Source of the DNA: Calditrichia bacterium
GTDB lineage: Bacteria; Calditrichota; Calditrichia; RBG-13-44-9; J075
DNA length: 64,000 nt
Assembly: GCA_028284445.1 (NCBI GenBank)
Contig: JANQRS010000070.1
Coordinates: forward strand, 1-64,000
Direction of reading: 5' to 3'
Made by a program: the position numbers and the translations under genes. The notes under the pieces are model-generated. The model had not been told where the DNA came from. It ran no database searches and saw only the letters and a program-made list of their open reading frames with translations. Shown in pieces: positions 16,401-23,855 of the stretch; position 1 is the first letter of the stretch, and the number at the start of each line of letters is the position of its first letter.

Positions 16401-17284
16401 TACAGTGATGCCGCAAACTCAGTTGCATATTTATCTGAAATCGATAATCCCATTGAAATGACAGCGGGAACACCGATACTCAGGAGTTTATTGGTTGTTC
16501 CGCGAATACCCTCTTCGGTGTCACCCTGTGCACTCTGGCATGTCGAAAGAACAACAAGTGCCGGTCTGTAGTCCGCCACACAGTTTATTGAATTGGCAAA
16601 TTCAGCAGCCGTCACCTGTTCGGTCCTTAGCGTCAATGCATTTTCCAGCTGCATATAGCTGGTTCCGTCTCTGTAGCTGCTGTGCCCGGAGAAGTGAACC
16701 ACGTGATATTGGTTTTTCTTAAGTTTACGCTCCAGCGCATCCAGTGACCCATCATCGGTAAAATCTATTTCAACGTCCCCACTTCGCATCAGGGGCTCAA
16801 AAGCCTTCAGGATCTGAAACTCCTCCTCCTCATAGGAGAGACGCTGCCTGGAGGGCGGGGTATCCAGCGGGGAGGATATCATAATTAGCACTTTCAGGGG
16901 AGCCGGTGCAACCCGGTGCGGGCTGGAAGCATCATCGCTATAGAATTTCGGAATGCGTTTTGTTAAATAGAGTTGGCCGATATTGCCGAGCGAACGCTGA
17001 GAGCGGCTGTCGACGGCCATTGCCCAGGGCAAATTGAGTATCTCGTTGTCAGGATGCTCAAGCTGAACGGCGATGTGATCTCCTGAATCCGACAGATCAT
17101 CGAGGACGGCTCTAAATGACGCTGTCTGATTGACAACTTCACTCATCGCATCTCTCAAGGTATCAAGTGTTGTTGTTCGCAGTGAGGCGCCTTCCTCCAG
17201 ATACTTCATCAGTCTGGCGTTGAGGGTCTTTAAAGAAGCAAGCTGCTCGTCAGTTGGCTCTAGTAGAATCGGTGTCCAGATCAT
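13454..17284 (-). CDS. CHAT protease - STAND NTPase - TPR signalling protein
   Basis: Protein of 1276 residues. Residues ~1-350 are a CHAT (caspase-like) peptidase domain with the dyad His201 in VVHFSGH and Cys249 in VVLSTCQSA. Residues ~380-750 are a STAND/NB-ARC-like ATPase: Walker A GQGGVGKT at 409-416, Walker B LFVFDN near 493-498, and LLLTSRYPL as the following sensor strand. From ~820 to 1230 there are about eleven TPR repeats with an exact 40-residue period (core LNNISQI...ARGDYDTAL). Such proteins are expected to stay inactive until the TPR array senses a ligand, then oligomerise with ATP and switch on the protease. It lies between a zinc-ribbon gene (9 bases upstream) and a membrane-protein gene (16 bases downstream). 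Likely a phage-defence or programmed-death sensor; the trigger and substrate are unknown. Confidence 0.85.
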   Translation of the reverse strand: MIWTPILLEPTDEQLASLKTLNARLMKYLEEGASLRTTTLDTLRDAMSEVVNQTASFRAVLDDLSDSGDHIAVQLEHPDNEILNLPWAMAVDSRSQRSLGNIGQLYLTKRIPKFYSDDASSPHRVAPAPLKVLIMISSPLDTPPSRQRLSYEEEEFQILKAFEPLMRSGDVEIDFTDDGSLDALERKLKKNQYHVVHFSGHSSYRDGTSYMQLENALTLRTEQVTAAEFANSINCVADYRPALVVLSTCQSAQGDTEEGIRGTTNKLLSIGVPAVISMGLSISDKYATEFAASLYGEIAEKKDIIPAFRTALDVIRQLEYDDLVKANAAHTEPFQWIIPNLYLRTRLASLVDWRASEKGLNLSSYQYIVEKNRLVLQHDEGKFVFVGRRRDKAQILPVLSGGLPVLLKGQGGVGKTTMAEYLVQRLIAANPNTAPFVFTEALSSIQDLLDTMKSFLSKHHLFDALLRVDEFTKAGDQFNYLCSGIERGGYRPLFVFDNLESFQSAPGAPFSEEHADILTIMEQIYQRQRYPLLLTSRYPLAEFPDIHVFDLNQVPLTDFWKRCHYLNLYRLQEFFQSEDQKQGKSKWLQKRDVSFLEIVTWLHNTFGGNYRALEWFDRLFNESLDDIDEILVKMDQLQAVLSKKTEAVIGQMRDDLKLDMLLGLLGQDELDCLMLLTRFNIPVQQLALTLQTPNTPKGSKQAPALERLHSLTLLEHSYDPETLHQYYYATPIIKDLFINNDALLKNITFDHHQAGIYHYHIFTNVDTSLSELGAAFTHFKQAESTEKVSQVGDHLSAIYYRISLTSTALFYARQVYEMCGKDSSPTILNRLGLIYYRMGENSKALDFYEGARKIYQETGNKSGEGAILNNISRIYDARGDYDRALTYLEASLKIRQETQDKFGEGATLNNMATAAHARGDYDTALEYLEASLKIRQEIGDKSGEGATLNNISQIYDARGDYDTALEYLEASLKIFQETQDKSAEGTTLNNISQIFRARGDYDTALTYMEASLKISQEIGDKSGEGTTLNNMATAAHARGDYDTALVYLEASLKIRREIQEKPGEGVALNNISQIFRARGDYDTALEYLETSLKISREIGDKAGEGTTLNNMAATAHARGDYDTALAYMEDSLKIQQEIGDKAGEGTTLNNISQIFSARGDDETALTYLKASLKIRQEIGDKSGSISTLHNMAMIYHSQGNQQKFIEHEASAYQLANETGDALGLFHVGQVFGQILIAGGQREEGAAVLKRSYEIGKQGQLPGTDTIEKLLQELGAL
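13680..14760 (-). repeat. 120-bp coding tandem repeats (TPR units)
   Basis: At least nine units spaced exactly 120 bp, easily followed by CATAATCCCCACGTGCGT and variants at 13921, 14161, 14401, 14521 and 14641. Two sub-types, coding NNISQI and NNMATAA, partly alternate, so some expansion happened in 240-bp pairs. Not a CRISPR array: there are no unique spacers and the frame is continuous. Confidence 0.9.
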
Positions 17285-17293
17285 GAATCAGGC

Positions 17294-17524
17294 TCACTCC
17301 TTTCCTGCTGTCTTGGGCGATAGCTTGATTTTTCGTAAGAGTTCTGCATTGGCGACAATCTTTCCTTCTACACTCACCCTGACCTGATTATCGCAAAACG
17401 GGCAATAGGCCTCGACTTCAGATTGACTGTTCTCCGAGCCCTCTTCTATCTCAAAGACCTTGTCGAATAGTTTGTTGCATGATGCACATTGCACCTTGTA
17501 GGCAACTCTTTTCCTGATCTTCAT
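17294..17524 (-). CDS. Small zinc-ribbon protein heading the CHAT-STAND operon
   Basis: A 76-residue protein; AGGAGG lies 8 bases upstream of the ATG. It is basic at the N-terminus (MKIRKRVAYKVQC), then has two cysteine pairs, CASC and CPFC, separated by an acidic loop (EIEEGSENSQSEVEAY). Together these form a classic four-Cys zinc ribbon. A short helical tail follows. Its stop is 9 bases before the CHAT-STAND start, and the end of this gene supplies the downstream GGAG site, so translation is coupled. Small zinc ribbons commonly bind nucleic acid or protein. Here it may regulate or be sensed by the large protein. Confidence 0.7.
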   Translation of the reverse strand: MKIRKRVAYKVQCASCNKLFDKVFEIEEGSENSQSEVEAYCPFCDNQVRVSVEGKIVANAELLRKIKLSPKTAGKE

Positions 17525-17552
17525 CTCAGGGCCTCCTAATATTGATAAAGAA

Positions 17553-17583
17553 GTAAACTGTTTTTGGGAATAAATCAGTTTAC
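17553..17583. promoter_or_regulatory. Inverted repeat upstream of the CHAT-STAND operon
   Basis: Perfect 8-bp arms GTAAACTG/CAGTTTAC with a 15-base A+T-rich spacer, 29 bases upstream of the operon's first start codon. Position and spacing fit an operator for a dimeric regulator, or a hairpin in the 5' untranslated region. It is followed upstream by the very A+T-rich stretch at 17610-17640, where the promoter would be expected. Confidence 0.45.
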
Positions 17584-17807
17584 AGAAATCTTCCCCTAAA
17601 GGTTAAGCTATTTTTATTTTTTTATATAATTAGCACAAATTCCTCTTTGTTGTTGTGCCCAATCCCCTTAACAAAAAAGAATCTGGCCTGTTTTTGCCGT
17701 ATTCTTACCATTGGACCAGGGATACCATCTATTGCACCACATTGCCGTTTTACAAGCGCAGTACTTGCAAGGATGGCATCCCCCCCGGCTGAATGTTATG
17801 TACACAA
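17584..17807. other. Gap upstream of the CHAT-STAND operon
   Basis: With its flanks this is a 363-bp gene-free stretch. An A+T tract with TATATAA sits at about 17630 and may hold the operon promoter; a clear -35 was not found. No coding frame has a ribosome site. Confidence 0.45.
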
Positions 17808-17842
17808 AAAAGGCGAAGGTCATAACATGACCTTCGCCTTTT
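17808..17842 (-). terminator. Strong rho-independent terminator
   Basis: Perfect 16-bp arms AAAAGGCGAAGGTCAT and ATGACCTTCGCCTTTT around a 3-base AAC loop. Read on the minus strand it ends in a six-base U tract. It lies 46 bases past the stop of the lamin-tail gene at 17888 and insulates that gene from the CHAT-STAND operon. Confidence 0.92.
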
Positions 17843-17887
17843 AAAACTTCATACAAGCAGTTGCAAGCTGCTAATACCTACTCCCCC

Positions 17888-19108
17888 CTACTTCAGCAAC
17901 GTCATCTTGATCGATTGCTGAACCTGGCGGGATTTCATGATGGCAATGTAGGTGCCGGCAGCAACTACATTACCGGCATCGGAACGGGCATCCCATTCTA
18001 CTTCATACACGCCGGGAACAACTGCGCCGTCATAAAGCGTGCGCACCTTCTGTCCGAGGGCATTGAAAATCTCTACCGTAATCGGCGCCAGCTCTTCACG
18101 GAGGCTCGGCACCTCAAATTGTAAACGGGTCGAGGGGTTAAAGGGATTTGGGTAGTTTTGATTCAGCTGAAAATCGCCCGGCAGATCCGCCCCCACAGTG
18201 GTTAAGTCGGCACCGGTGGCAGTCGGGCGCGCACTAATCGGACCGTACTCGTCTCGGTTTCCATTCACATCAACGTCAACCAGCTTGTAGAAATAGGTCA
18301 CACCATTGGTGACAAAACGATCTTCGAAGGCATAGTTGTGCTCTGTCGAAGAATTGAACTGACCTTCCAGATCCACATTGTTGCGATAAGAGCTCAGCTC
18401 TTCATAAGCACCATCACGCTCGGTGGAACGCCATACTTCATAACCGAGGTTCTGAGATTCACTCACTGTTGCCCAACGAATCGTCACGCTGGCATCGCTA
18501 CCGGTTGCTGTGAACAAGCTAAGGGATACAGGCAAGATCTGATCCGTTCCAACAACGCCCGGAGACCCAAAGTCATCATCGACGCCGCCGAAGAGGCCTT
18601 CGCGTGCGGTAGACACTGTCCAATTCAAGCGAGAATTATTATCTTTGCCGGGACCAGAGGTGAAGGTAATAGAGGCGCCATTGCCGCTTGGCCAACCAGC
18701 ATTTGTATCGTACTCAACACGGTCAATTTCAGTTGCACCGCTTGTAAGCACAAGAGCATCAACCGTATTTACGAAAACAATATCGTCGCCATACTCATAT
18801 AGGGCGCCACTTAAACTGCCATTCTCGGTATCATTCGCATTCCGTGAAAACACGGCAAAGCTGGCAGCATTGACAACCACGCCGGAACCGCCATTCGCAA
18901 TTGTATGTGACTGACCGCCGTTGTCGCTGATTACCCAGCCTTCCATATCAATGGGACTACCTGTATGGTTATAAACTTCAAACCATTCGCCGTCGCCATC
19001 ACTGACGTCCTGGGGATTTACCATTATTTCCGATATGACAATGTCCCCGGGACTTTGAGCAAACAGGGCGCAAATTCCCAGAATCACCAACGTAACAATC
19101 CATTTCAT
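17888..19108 (-). CDS. Secreted lamin-tail-domain protein with C-terminal sorting domain (paralogue)
   Basis: Protein of 406 residues from ATG 19108, chosen for GGGAG 7 bases upstream and a standard signal peptide (MKWIVTLVILGICALFAQ); an upstream in-frame extension of 59 codons looks non-coding. The lamin-tail domain runs from IVISEIMVNPQDVSD to about residue 190 (WFEVYNHTGSPIDMEGW). A middle domain has TIRWATVSESQNLGYEVWR. Residues 318-406 are the sorting module (NYPNPFNPSTRLQFE). Architecture, length and C-terminus parallel 212-1495, so they are paralogues flanking the accessory region. It has its own strong terminator. Probably surface-exposed; ligand unknown. Confidence 0.85.
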   Translation of the reverse strand: MKWIVTLVILGICALFAQSPGDIVISEIMVNPQDVSDGDGEWFEVYNHTGSPIDMEGWVISDNGGQSHTIANGGSGVVVNAASFAVFSRNANDTENGSLSGALYEYGDDIVFVNTVDALVLTSGATEIDRVEYDTNAGWPSGNGASITFTSGPGKDNNSRLNWTVSTAREGLFGGVDDDFGSPGVVGTDQILPVSLSLFTATGSDASVTIRWATVSESQNLGYEVWRSTERDGAYEELSSYRNNVDLEGQFNSSTEHNYAFEDRFVTNGVTYFYKLVDVDVNGNRDEYGPISARPTATGADLTTVGADLPGDFQLNQNYPNPFNPSTRLQFEVPSLREELAPITVEIFNALGQKVRTLYDGAVVPGVYEVEWDARSDAGNVVAAGTYIAIMKSRQVQQSIKMTLLK

Positions 19109-19219
19109 TCTACTTCTCCCAAATTGATTAAATTGTTGAAATTTCCTGTGGATAGGCACATAGGGCTTACACAAGACAATCTGCAACAGCTGATCAATGG
19201 GATTGCTGTCGCGTACATA

Positions 19220-19254
19220 ATGATTTGATGAGCTACGTACACTCATCGAATCAT
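19220..19254. repeat. Imperfect inverted repeat between the lamin-tail gene and the polysaccharide cluster
   Basis: Arms ATGATTTGATGAG and CTCATCGAATCAT pair at 12 of 13 positions around a 9-base loop. It lies past the 3' end of the cluster's last gene (19319) and upstream of the lamin-tail start. It may be a weak terminator, but no U tract follows. Confidence 0.4.
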
Positions 19255-19318
19255 TGTCCGCTCCAATGACGTAATAAAACGGCAAAAATGTGGTTAATTG
19301 TAATGCGGTGTGGAAATT

Positions 19319-20746
19319 CTAATAGGCGCCTTTGCCCATGACGACGACCGGAATGGTCTCGAACATTATTTCCATATCAAAAAATATCGACTGGTTTTCG
19401 ATATAGTAAAGGTCTAAAAGGCACATTTCTTCAAAAGAGAGGTTACTACGTCCGGAAATTTGCCACAGTCCGGTAATACCGGGCTTGGTTTCTCCCCGTT
19501 TGGTATACCAATCGTAGTTCACTTCATCATTCTTAACCTTTTCGAAATCGCTGCATGGCAAGGGACGCGGTCCAACAATGCTCATATCCCCTCGCAACAC
19601 GTTGAGGAATTGCGGTATCTCATCAAGGCTATATTTACGAAGAATACGTCCAATGGCCGTAACCCGCGGATCTTTCTTCATTTTGAACAATGCCCCATTG
19701 GACTCGTTCTGTCCCCAGATCTTGTCTTTCATTTCATCGGCATTTTCATACATGGTGCGGAATTTAAAGAACCAGAATTCCGGGCCGCCTTTGTAAAGGG
19801 CACGCTTCTGCTTGAAGAAGACGCTGCCTTTGCTGGTCAGCTTAATCGCCGCGGCGATAACCAGGCCAATCGGCAGTAGAACAAGTGAGGCCGTTAAAAC
19901 AATCAACAAATCAAATGTTCGTTTCAGACGCGGAGACCACACATGCTTATTCCCGGTGCTCAAGCCGGCTGTTGTCAGCGGCACGCCCGTGACATCATTC
20001 ACCTTGCTCTGCGACATCAGGCTCTTGATCTCCGGAGAAACCATTTTCACCTTGGCGCCAAAGCGTTCACAAACCCGGCGAATGGTCTCATACTTCTGCT
20101 GCAGCATCGAATCACTGACGATAAATACCTGGTCTATCCTCTCTTTGGATATCAGCTCTTCGACATCCTCATATTTCCCGACGATTTTTGGAATCACATT
20201 CGGATCGTGCCGATGCGGGGCGCCGTTGGCGATAAACCCTTTCACCTGATAGTAATCGCCGTAAATGTCTTGCAAATGCTCGGAAAAGCGCAAGGCTGAA
20301 TAGTCGGTGCCAACAATCAACACATGACGATTACCAAAACCCTGACGGAATAACTGTAAATTCAAGCGGGCCATCATGGAATGCCCAAACTCCATCAGGA
20401 AGTGCTGAACAAAGAGGAAGATGATTAATACACCGCGAGAAAATTTATGTCCCTTCACCAGGAAGAGATAAGACATGGTGAAGAGGGCGAGGTAATAAGT
20501 GAACTTCTTGATGTTTTGCTTCTGTTGCTCAATCGATGTTTTGGTGACATCCCGATACAGTCCCAGGGCCAGTGCCAGAGGAAAAAATGACAGATTAATG
20601 AATACCAGGGGGCCAAAATAACGAAAGGGATCTGCGATGTCCGGAAAGCGAAGATATAACGCTACAAAGAAGGAAAGGTTTATGAATGCCAGGTCTACTA
20701 AAACGACCAGAATTGTATATATATAGCGCCAATTCCGCTTGATCAT
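19319..20746 (-). CDS. Exopolysaccharide polyprenyl glycosylphosphotransferase (initiating enzyme)
   Basis: Protein of 475 residues. Residues ~10-150 have four to five membrane helices. Then comes a Rossmann-like CoA-binding-type region (HVLIVGTDYSALRF), a fifth membrane helix (LIVLTASLVLLPIGLVIAA) and the C-terminal bacterial sugar transferase domain. That domain carries FFKFRTMYENAD, KYSLDEIPQFLNVLRG, DMSIVGPRP and KPGITGLWQISGRS. The family transfers a sugar-1-phosphate to undecaprenyl phosphate on the cytoplasmic face of the inner membrane, starting repeat-unit assembly. It is the last gene of the minus-strand cluster, with 232 bp before its neighbour, and may have its own promoter. The sugar specificity (glucose, galactose or a HexNAc) cannot be told from sequence. 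Confidence 0.92.
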   Translation of the reverse strand: MIKRNWRYIYTILVVLVDLAFINLSFFVALYLRFPDIADPFRYFGPLVFINLSFFPLALALGLYRDVTKTSIEQQKQNIKKFTYYLALFTMSYLFLVKGHKFSRGVLIIFLFVQHFLMEFGHSMMARLNLQLFRQGFGNRHVLIVGTDYSALRFSEHLQDIYGDYYQVKGFIANGAPHRHDPNVIPKIVGKYEDVEELISKERIDQVFIVSDSMLQQKYETIRRVCERFGAKVKMVSPEIKSLMSQSKVNDVTGVPLTTAGLSTGNKHVWSPRLKRTFDLLIVLTASLVLLPIGLVIAAAIKLTSKGSVFFKQKRALYKGGPEFWFFKFRTMYENADEMKDKIWGQNESNGALFKMKKDPRVTAIGRILRKYSLDEIPQFLNVLRGDMSIVGPRPLPCSDFEKVKNDEVNYDWYTKRGETKPGITGLWQISGRSNLSFEEMCLLDLYYIENQSIFFDMEIMFETIPVVVMGKGAY

Positions 20747-20978
20747 AACTGACTCATTTCTACAAAGACATAAATGGTAAAAATTCGGATTTTTCAGAAC
20801 AATATGTATGCTCGGTTGTTGAGGAGAATTCTTAAGGAGTAATCGGGATTCTCTCTAGCCTGGTCAATAATAATTCTACAGCAAATTCTAAAGGTGATGC
20901 AGACAACATATATCCATTTAAAGAAAAATTGCACAAGCATTTCTACAGACCCATTTTTTCGCTCATTTTCCCTCTTCT

Positions 20979-21914
20979 TTATCCGGCAATTTGTTCGCGG
21001 TACCAGTTCACGGTACTTCTGATGCCATCTTCCAGTCCAATTTTTGCCTGCCAGCCAAGTTCATTCAGGCGTGAAACATCCATGATTTTTCGCGGCGTAC
21101 CATCTGGTTTGCTGGTATCCCACTTGATTTCCCCATCAAAGCCGACGATCCCGGCAACCAATGCTGCCAGCTCGCGAATTTCCAGGTCTTTGCCAACACC
21201 AACATTAATCAGGTGCTCCCCGTGAAAATCACGCATCAGGAAAAGACAGGCATCGGCGAGGTCATCACAGTGGAGAAATTCACGGCGTGGTGTACCTGTT
21301 CCCCAAAGCGTGACACTATCATGCCCTTCTTTATAGGCCTGGTGAAACTTGCGGATAAGTGCCGGCAATACGTGAGATGTCTGCAAATCAAAATTATCGT
21401 TCGGTCCATAAAGGTTGGTCGGCATGGCGGCAACGAAGCGGGTGCCGTACTGCTTGTTATATGCCTCGCACAGCTTCACACCGGCTATTTTCGCAACTGC
21501 ATAGGGTTCATTGCTTGGCTCCAACGGGCCGCTTAGCAGGTACGATTCGCGTAGCGGTTGAGCCGCCATTTTCGGATAAATACATGAGCTGCCAAGAAAG
21601 AGTAGCTGTTGCACGCCATGTACGTAGCTGGCATGCAGTACGTTGTTCTGTATGGCCAGGTTGTCATAAATAAAATCAGCCGGATACGTTTTATTGGCCA
21701 TAATGCCGCCGACCCGGGCAGCAGCCAAAAAAACAAAATCCGGCTTCTCGTTTGAAAAAAATGCCTCAACAGCACTTTGGTTGCGCAAATCCAGCTCTTT
21801 GGAGGTTCGCAGCAGCAGATTTTCATATCCGGCAGCTGTTAAACAGCGAACCAGCGCAGAACCGACCAACCCTCTGTGCCCGGCAACATAAATCTTTGAC
21901 GCTTTCTTCATCAT
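20979..21914 (-). CDS. fcl: GDP-L-fucose synthase
   Basis: About 311 residues. It performs the epimerase/reductase step from GDP-4-keto-6-deoxy-D-mannose to GDP-L-fucose. NAD(P)-binding VAGHRGLVGSALVR is at the N-terminus. The SSCIYP segment and the YAVAK (Tyr-x-x-x-Lys) catalytic pair are at about residues 110-143, and NLYGPNDNFD and HLINVGVG follow. Three tandem start codons exist (GTG 21917, ATG 21914, ATG 21911); ATG 21914 overlaps the upstream stop as TGATG. The partner GDP-mannose 4,6-dehydratase is not in the window, so the substrate must come from a gene elsewhere. Confidence 0.92.
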   Translation of the reverse strand: MMKKASKIYVAGHRGLVGSALVRCLTAAGYENLLLRTSKELDLRNQSAVEAFFSNEKPDFVFLAAARVGGIMANKTYPADFIYDNLAIQNNVLHASYVHGVQQLLFLGSSCIYPKMAAQPLRESYLLSGPLEPSNEPYAVAKIAGVKLCEAYNKQYGTRFVAAMPTNLYGPNDNFDLQTSHVLPALIRKFHQAYKEGHDSVTLWGTGTPRREFLHCDDLADACLFLMRDFHGEHLINVGVGKDLEIRELAALVAGIVGFDGEIKWDTSKPDGTPRKIMDVSRLNELGWQAKIGLEDGIRSTVNWYREQIAG

Positions 21915-22678
21915 CACTCAAATTTTTTGATTCGCAGGATATCCAGCAGCAGCCAATACACGAATTTTGAATTGGTGACCAGGTAACGCTGCCACATGCG
22001 CCCCGGTTCCTGGAGCAAGCGGTAGAACCATTCCAATCCGACATTTTGCATCCAAACCGGTGCGCGTTTCACTTTACCGGCAATCACATCAAAACTCCCC
22101 CCTACCCCGTGAATGACCGGCACTTTCATCACCGCTTTATGATCGCTGATGAATTTTTCTTTCTTCGGCGTGCCAAAAGCGACAAAGAGAATATCCGCTT
22201 TCGAGTCGCCAATTTGCTGTGCGATCTCCGGTTCTTCTTCCGGTGTAAAATACCCGTTGCGATACCCGGCAACCTGCAGCTCCGGAAACATTTTCTGATA
22301 GATGTCCACAACCGAACTAACGACCTCTTCCTCAGCGCCGAAGAAAAAAATGCGATATCCTTTATACGCAGCGCGTTCAACAAGCCGCTCCATCAGATCT
22401 GTTCCATTAACGCGACCGGGAATGGCCTTTCCCCTTAAACGGGATACCCAAACCAGCGGTACGCCGTCGGCGCCGCAGAGATCAGCAGTTTCAATGATTT
22501 CCCGTAAATAGCGATCCTTATGGGCCTTAACCACCTTGGCTACATTCACCACCACGATTTGCCGCGTAATACCCTCTCGTATGTATTCATCGATCTTATT
22601 CAGCGTGCCCTCAAGATCAATTAAATCTACGCGGATACCCAGTATTCTAGTAGATGCTATAGCCATACTTTTTTCCAT
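21914..22678 (-). CDS. WecG/TagA/CpsF-family glycosyltransferase
   Basis: Protein of 254 residues. Family hallmarks are VVNVAKVVKAHKD, CGADGVPLVW, GRVNGTDLM, FFFGAEEEVV and VAFGTPKKEKFI, then GVGGSFDVIAGKVKRAP with the C-terminal arginine-rich WFYRLLQEPGRMWQR. These enzymes (GT26) add ManNAc(A) or glucose to an undecaprenyl-linked first sugar at the membrane. Here it probably adds the second sugar of the repeat; a ManNAc-type uronic acid is a plausible donor. The start overlaps the 3' end of the upstream gene (22647) by 32 bases; an alternative ATG at 22666 would overlap by 20. Confidence 0.9.
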   Translation of the reverse strand: MEKSMAIASTRILGIRVDLIDLEGTLNKIDEYIREGITRQIVVVNVAKVVKAHKDRYLREIIETADLCGADGVPLVWVSRLRGKAIPGRVNGTDLMERLVERAAYKGYRIFFFGAEEEVVSSVVDIYQKMFPELQVAGYRNGYFTPEEEPEIAQQIGDSKADILFVAFGTPKKEKFISDHKAVMKVPVIHGVGGSFDVIAGKVKRAPVWMQNVGLEWFYRLLQEPGRMWQRYLVTNSKFVYWLLLDILRIKKFE

Positions 22679-23855
22679 AATTGATGAGGGTCGACAGACC
22701 TATATACATCCATGCCTGGCACCAACGGAAGTAATTCACGCGGTTTGTCCAATATTTTCTTTGCTGATAAACGAAATATCCCTTTTTCGGCAAATACAGA
22801 TGCTTCATTCCCCAATCAGCAATCTGTAATGCAGCCTCAAACAGCTCGCTGCCGTGATGTTCGCTTAAGCGGCACAACGCCTTCACAGCAGCCCCGCAAG
22901 CATGCGATTCGATGGGAAATATCGCATTTTTGAAATATTTGGGCGCCATGTCTTCGGTAAACATCTCTGCCAGATAAAACCGAGTGCCGCGCTGGATACT
23001 GGCGGTTAATTCAGGAGAATCCTGATAATACCGCCGGATATTTTCTAGCGATTCAAGGATGTAGGCGGTATGATAATTATCAATAAAACGCTGAATTAGC
23101 TGTTTGCCATAATACCAGGATCCGTCCTCATTTTGTTCAGCGAGGAGGAATTGTAGCCCTTGCGAAAGTACCGGTTCCGCGGCAGCGATATTTTCACCGG
23201 ACAGCTGCTGGTAGCGAGCAATGGTTTCCAACCCCAGCGCAGAGGCGTTATAAATCAGACTGCTATCCTGCGGCGAATAGCTCAGGCATAGTCCATTTTC
23301 ATCGGTCGTATGCTGCAGCTCTTGCAGAAAGAACTCGATAGACTCGCGCACGTTTTTCAGCAAACTCACATCACCGTTATGCTCGTAGAGATCCATTAGC
23401 GCGGCGCAGACAAAGCTGGTCACAACAACCGAAGGGGTGTCAGCCGGCAGGAAAAAGACCCGCGACTGCCAATCAAAATAATATCCCCAGGCGCGATGCC
23501 TCGCTGCCGGTGAAAGGGTCGATTCCAGCAGCCTCAACAGTTCCGGAATTTGTTCATTCAGGCTACTCCTCTGCCCCAGACGCAAGGTGCCGGCAATTAA
23601 GAGCCCCAGCGCCTTGGCATTCAGTCCGCGTTCGATACCAAATAGGGGTCGAATATTGTAAATGAGACGTTTGTTGAGATGAATCAGGACCAGGCGCGGT
23701 ATCTTGCCGTACTTCAGCAGGGTGCCCGGGAAGCGGGTTGTGTTCAAACCATCGTAGGGATCATATCCACGAAAGTTATCAGCAAGAAACGTTGTTTCCT
23801 GGTGGGCGGTAATTGCCGATGCTTGCCGCAATATTTGCTCAGGCGTTGTAGCCAA
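22647..23855 (-). CDS. Uncharacterised alpha/alpha-barrel-like cluster protein
   Basis: A 402-residue soluble protein, no signal peptide. It is rich in helices with repeated aromatic/glycine turns such as LEWYYF-type YYFDWQSRVFFLPADTPSV, EDGSWYYGKQLIQRFIDNYHTAYILESL and ESHACGAAVKALCRL. This is the look of an alpha/alpha toroid as seen in terpene cyclase-like, epimerase and polysaccharide lyase folds. Database entries for similar cluster genes are sometimes mislabelled as delta-aminolevulinate dehydratase; no such active site is present. It overlaps the WecG-like gene at its end and the sulfotransferase gene at its start, so it belongs to the same transcript. A polysaccharide-modifying role is likely, but unproven. 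Confidence 0.6.
   Translation of the reverse strand: MATTPEQILRQASAITAHQETTFLADNFRGYDPYDGLNTTRFPGTLLKYGKIPRLVLIHLNKRLIYNIRPLFGIERGLNAKALGLLIAGTLRLGQRSSLNEQIPELLRLLESTLSPAARHRAWGYYFDWQSRVFFLPADTPSVVVTSFVCAALMDLYEHNGDVSLLKNVRESIEFFLQELQHTTDENGLCLSYSPQDSSLIYNASALGLETIARYQQLSGENIAAAEPVLSQGLQFLLAEQNEDGSWYYGKQLIQRFIDNYHTAYILESLENIRRYYQDSPELTASIQRGTRFYLAEMFTEDMAPKYFKNAIFPIESHACGAAVKALCRLSEHHGSELFEAALQIADWGMKHLYLPKKGYFVYQQRKYWTNRVNYFRWCQAWMYIGLSTLINYGKKYGYSIY

Noticed and set aside
22647..23855. Identification as delta-aminolevulinate dehydratase
   Set aside because: No Schiff-base lysine or zinc-cysteine motifs of that family; that label seems to be a database carry-over.
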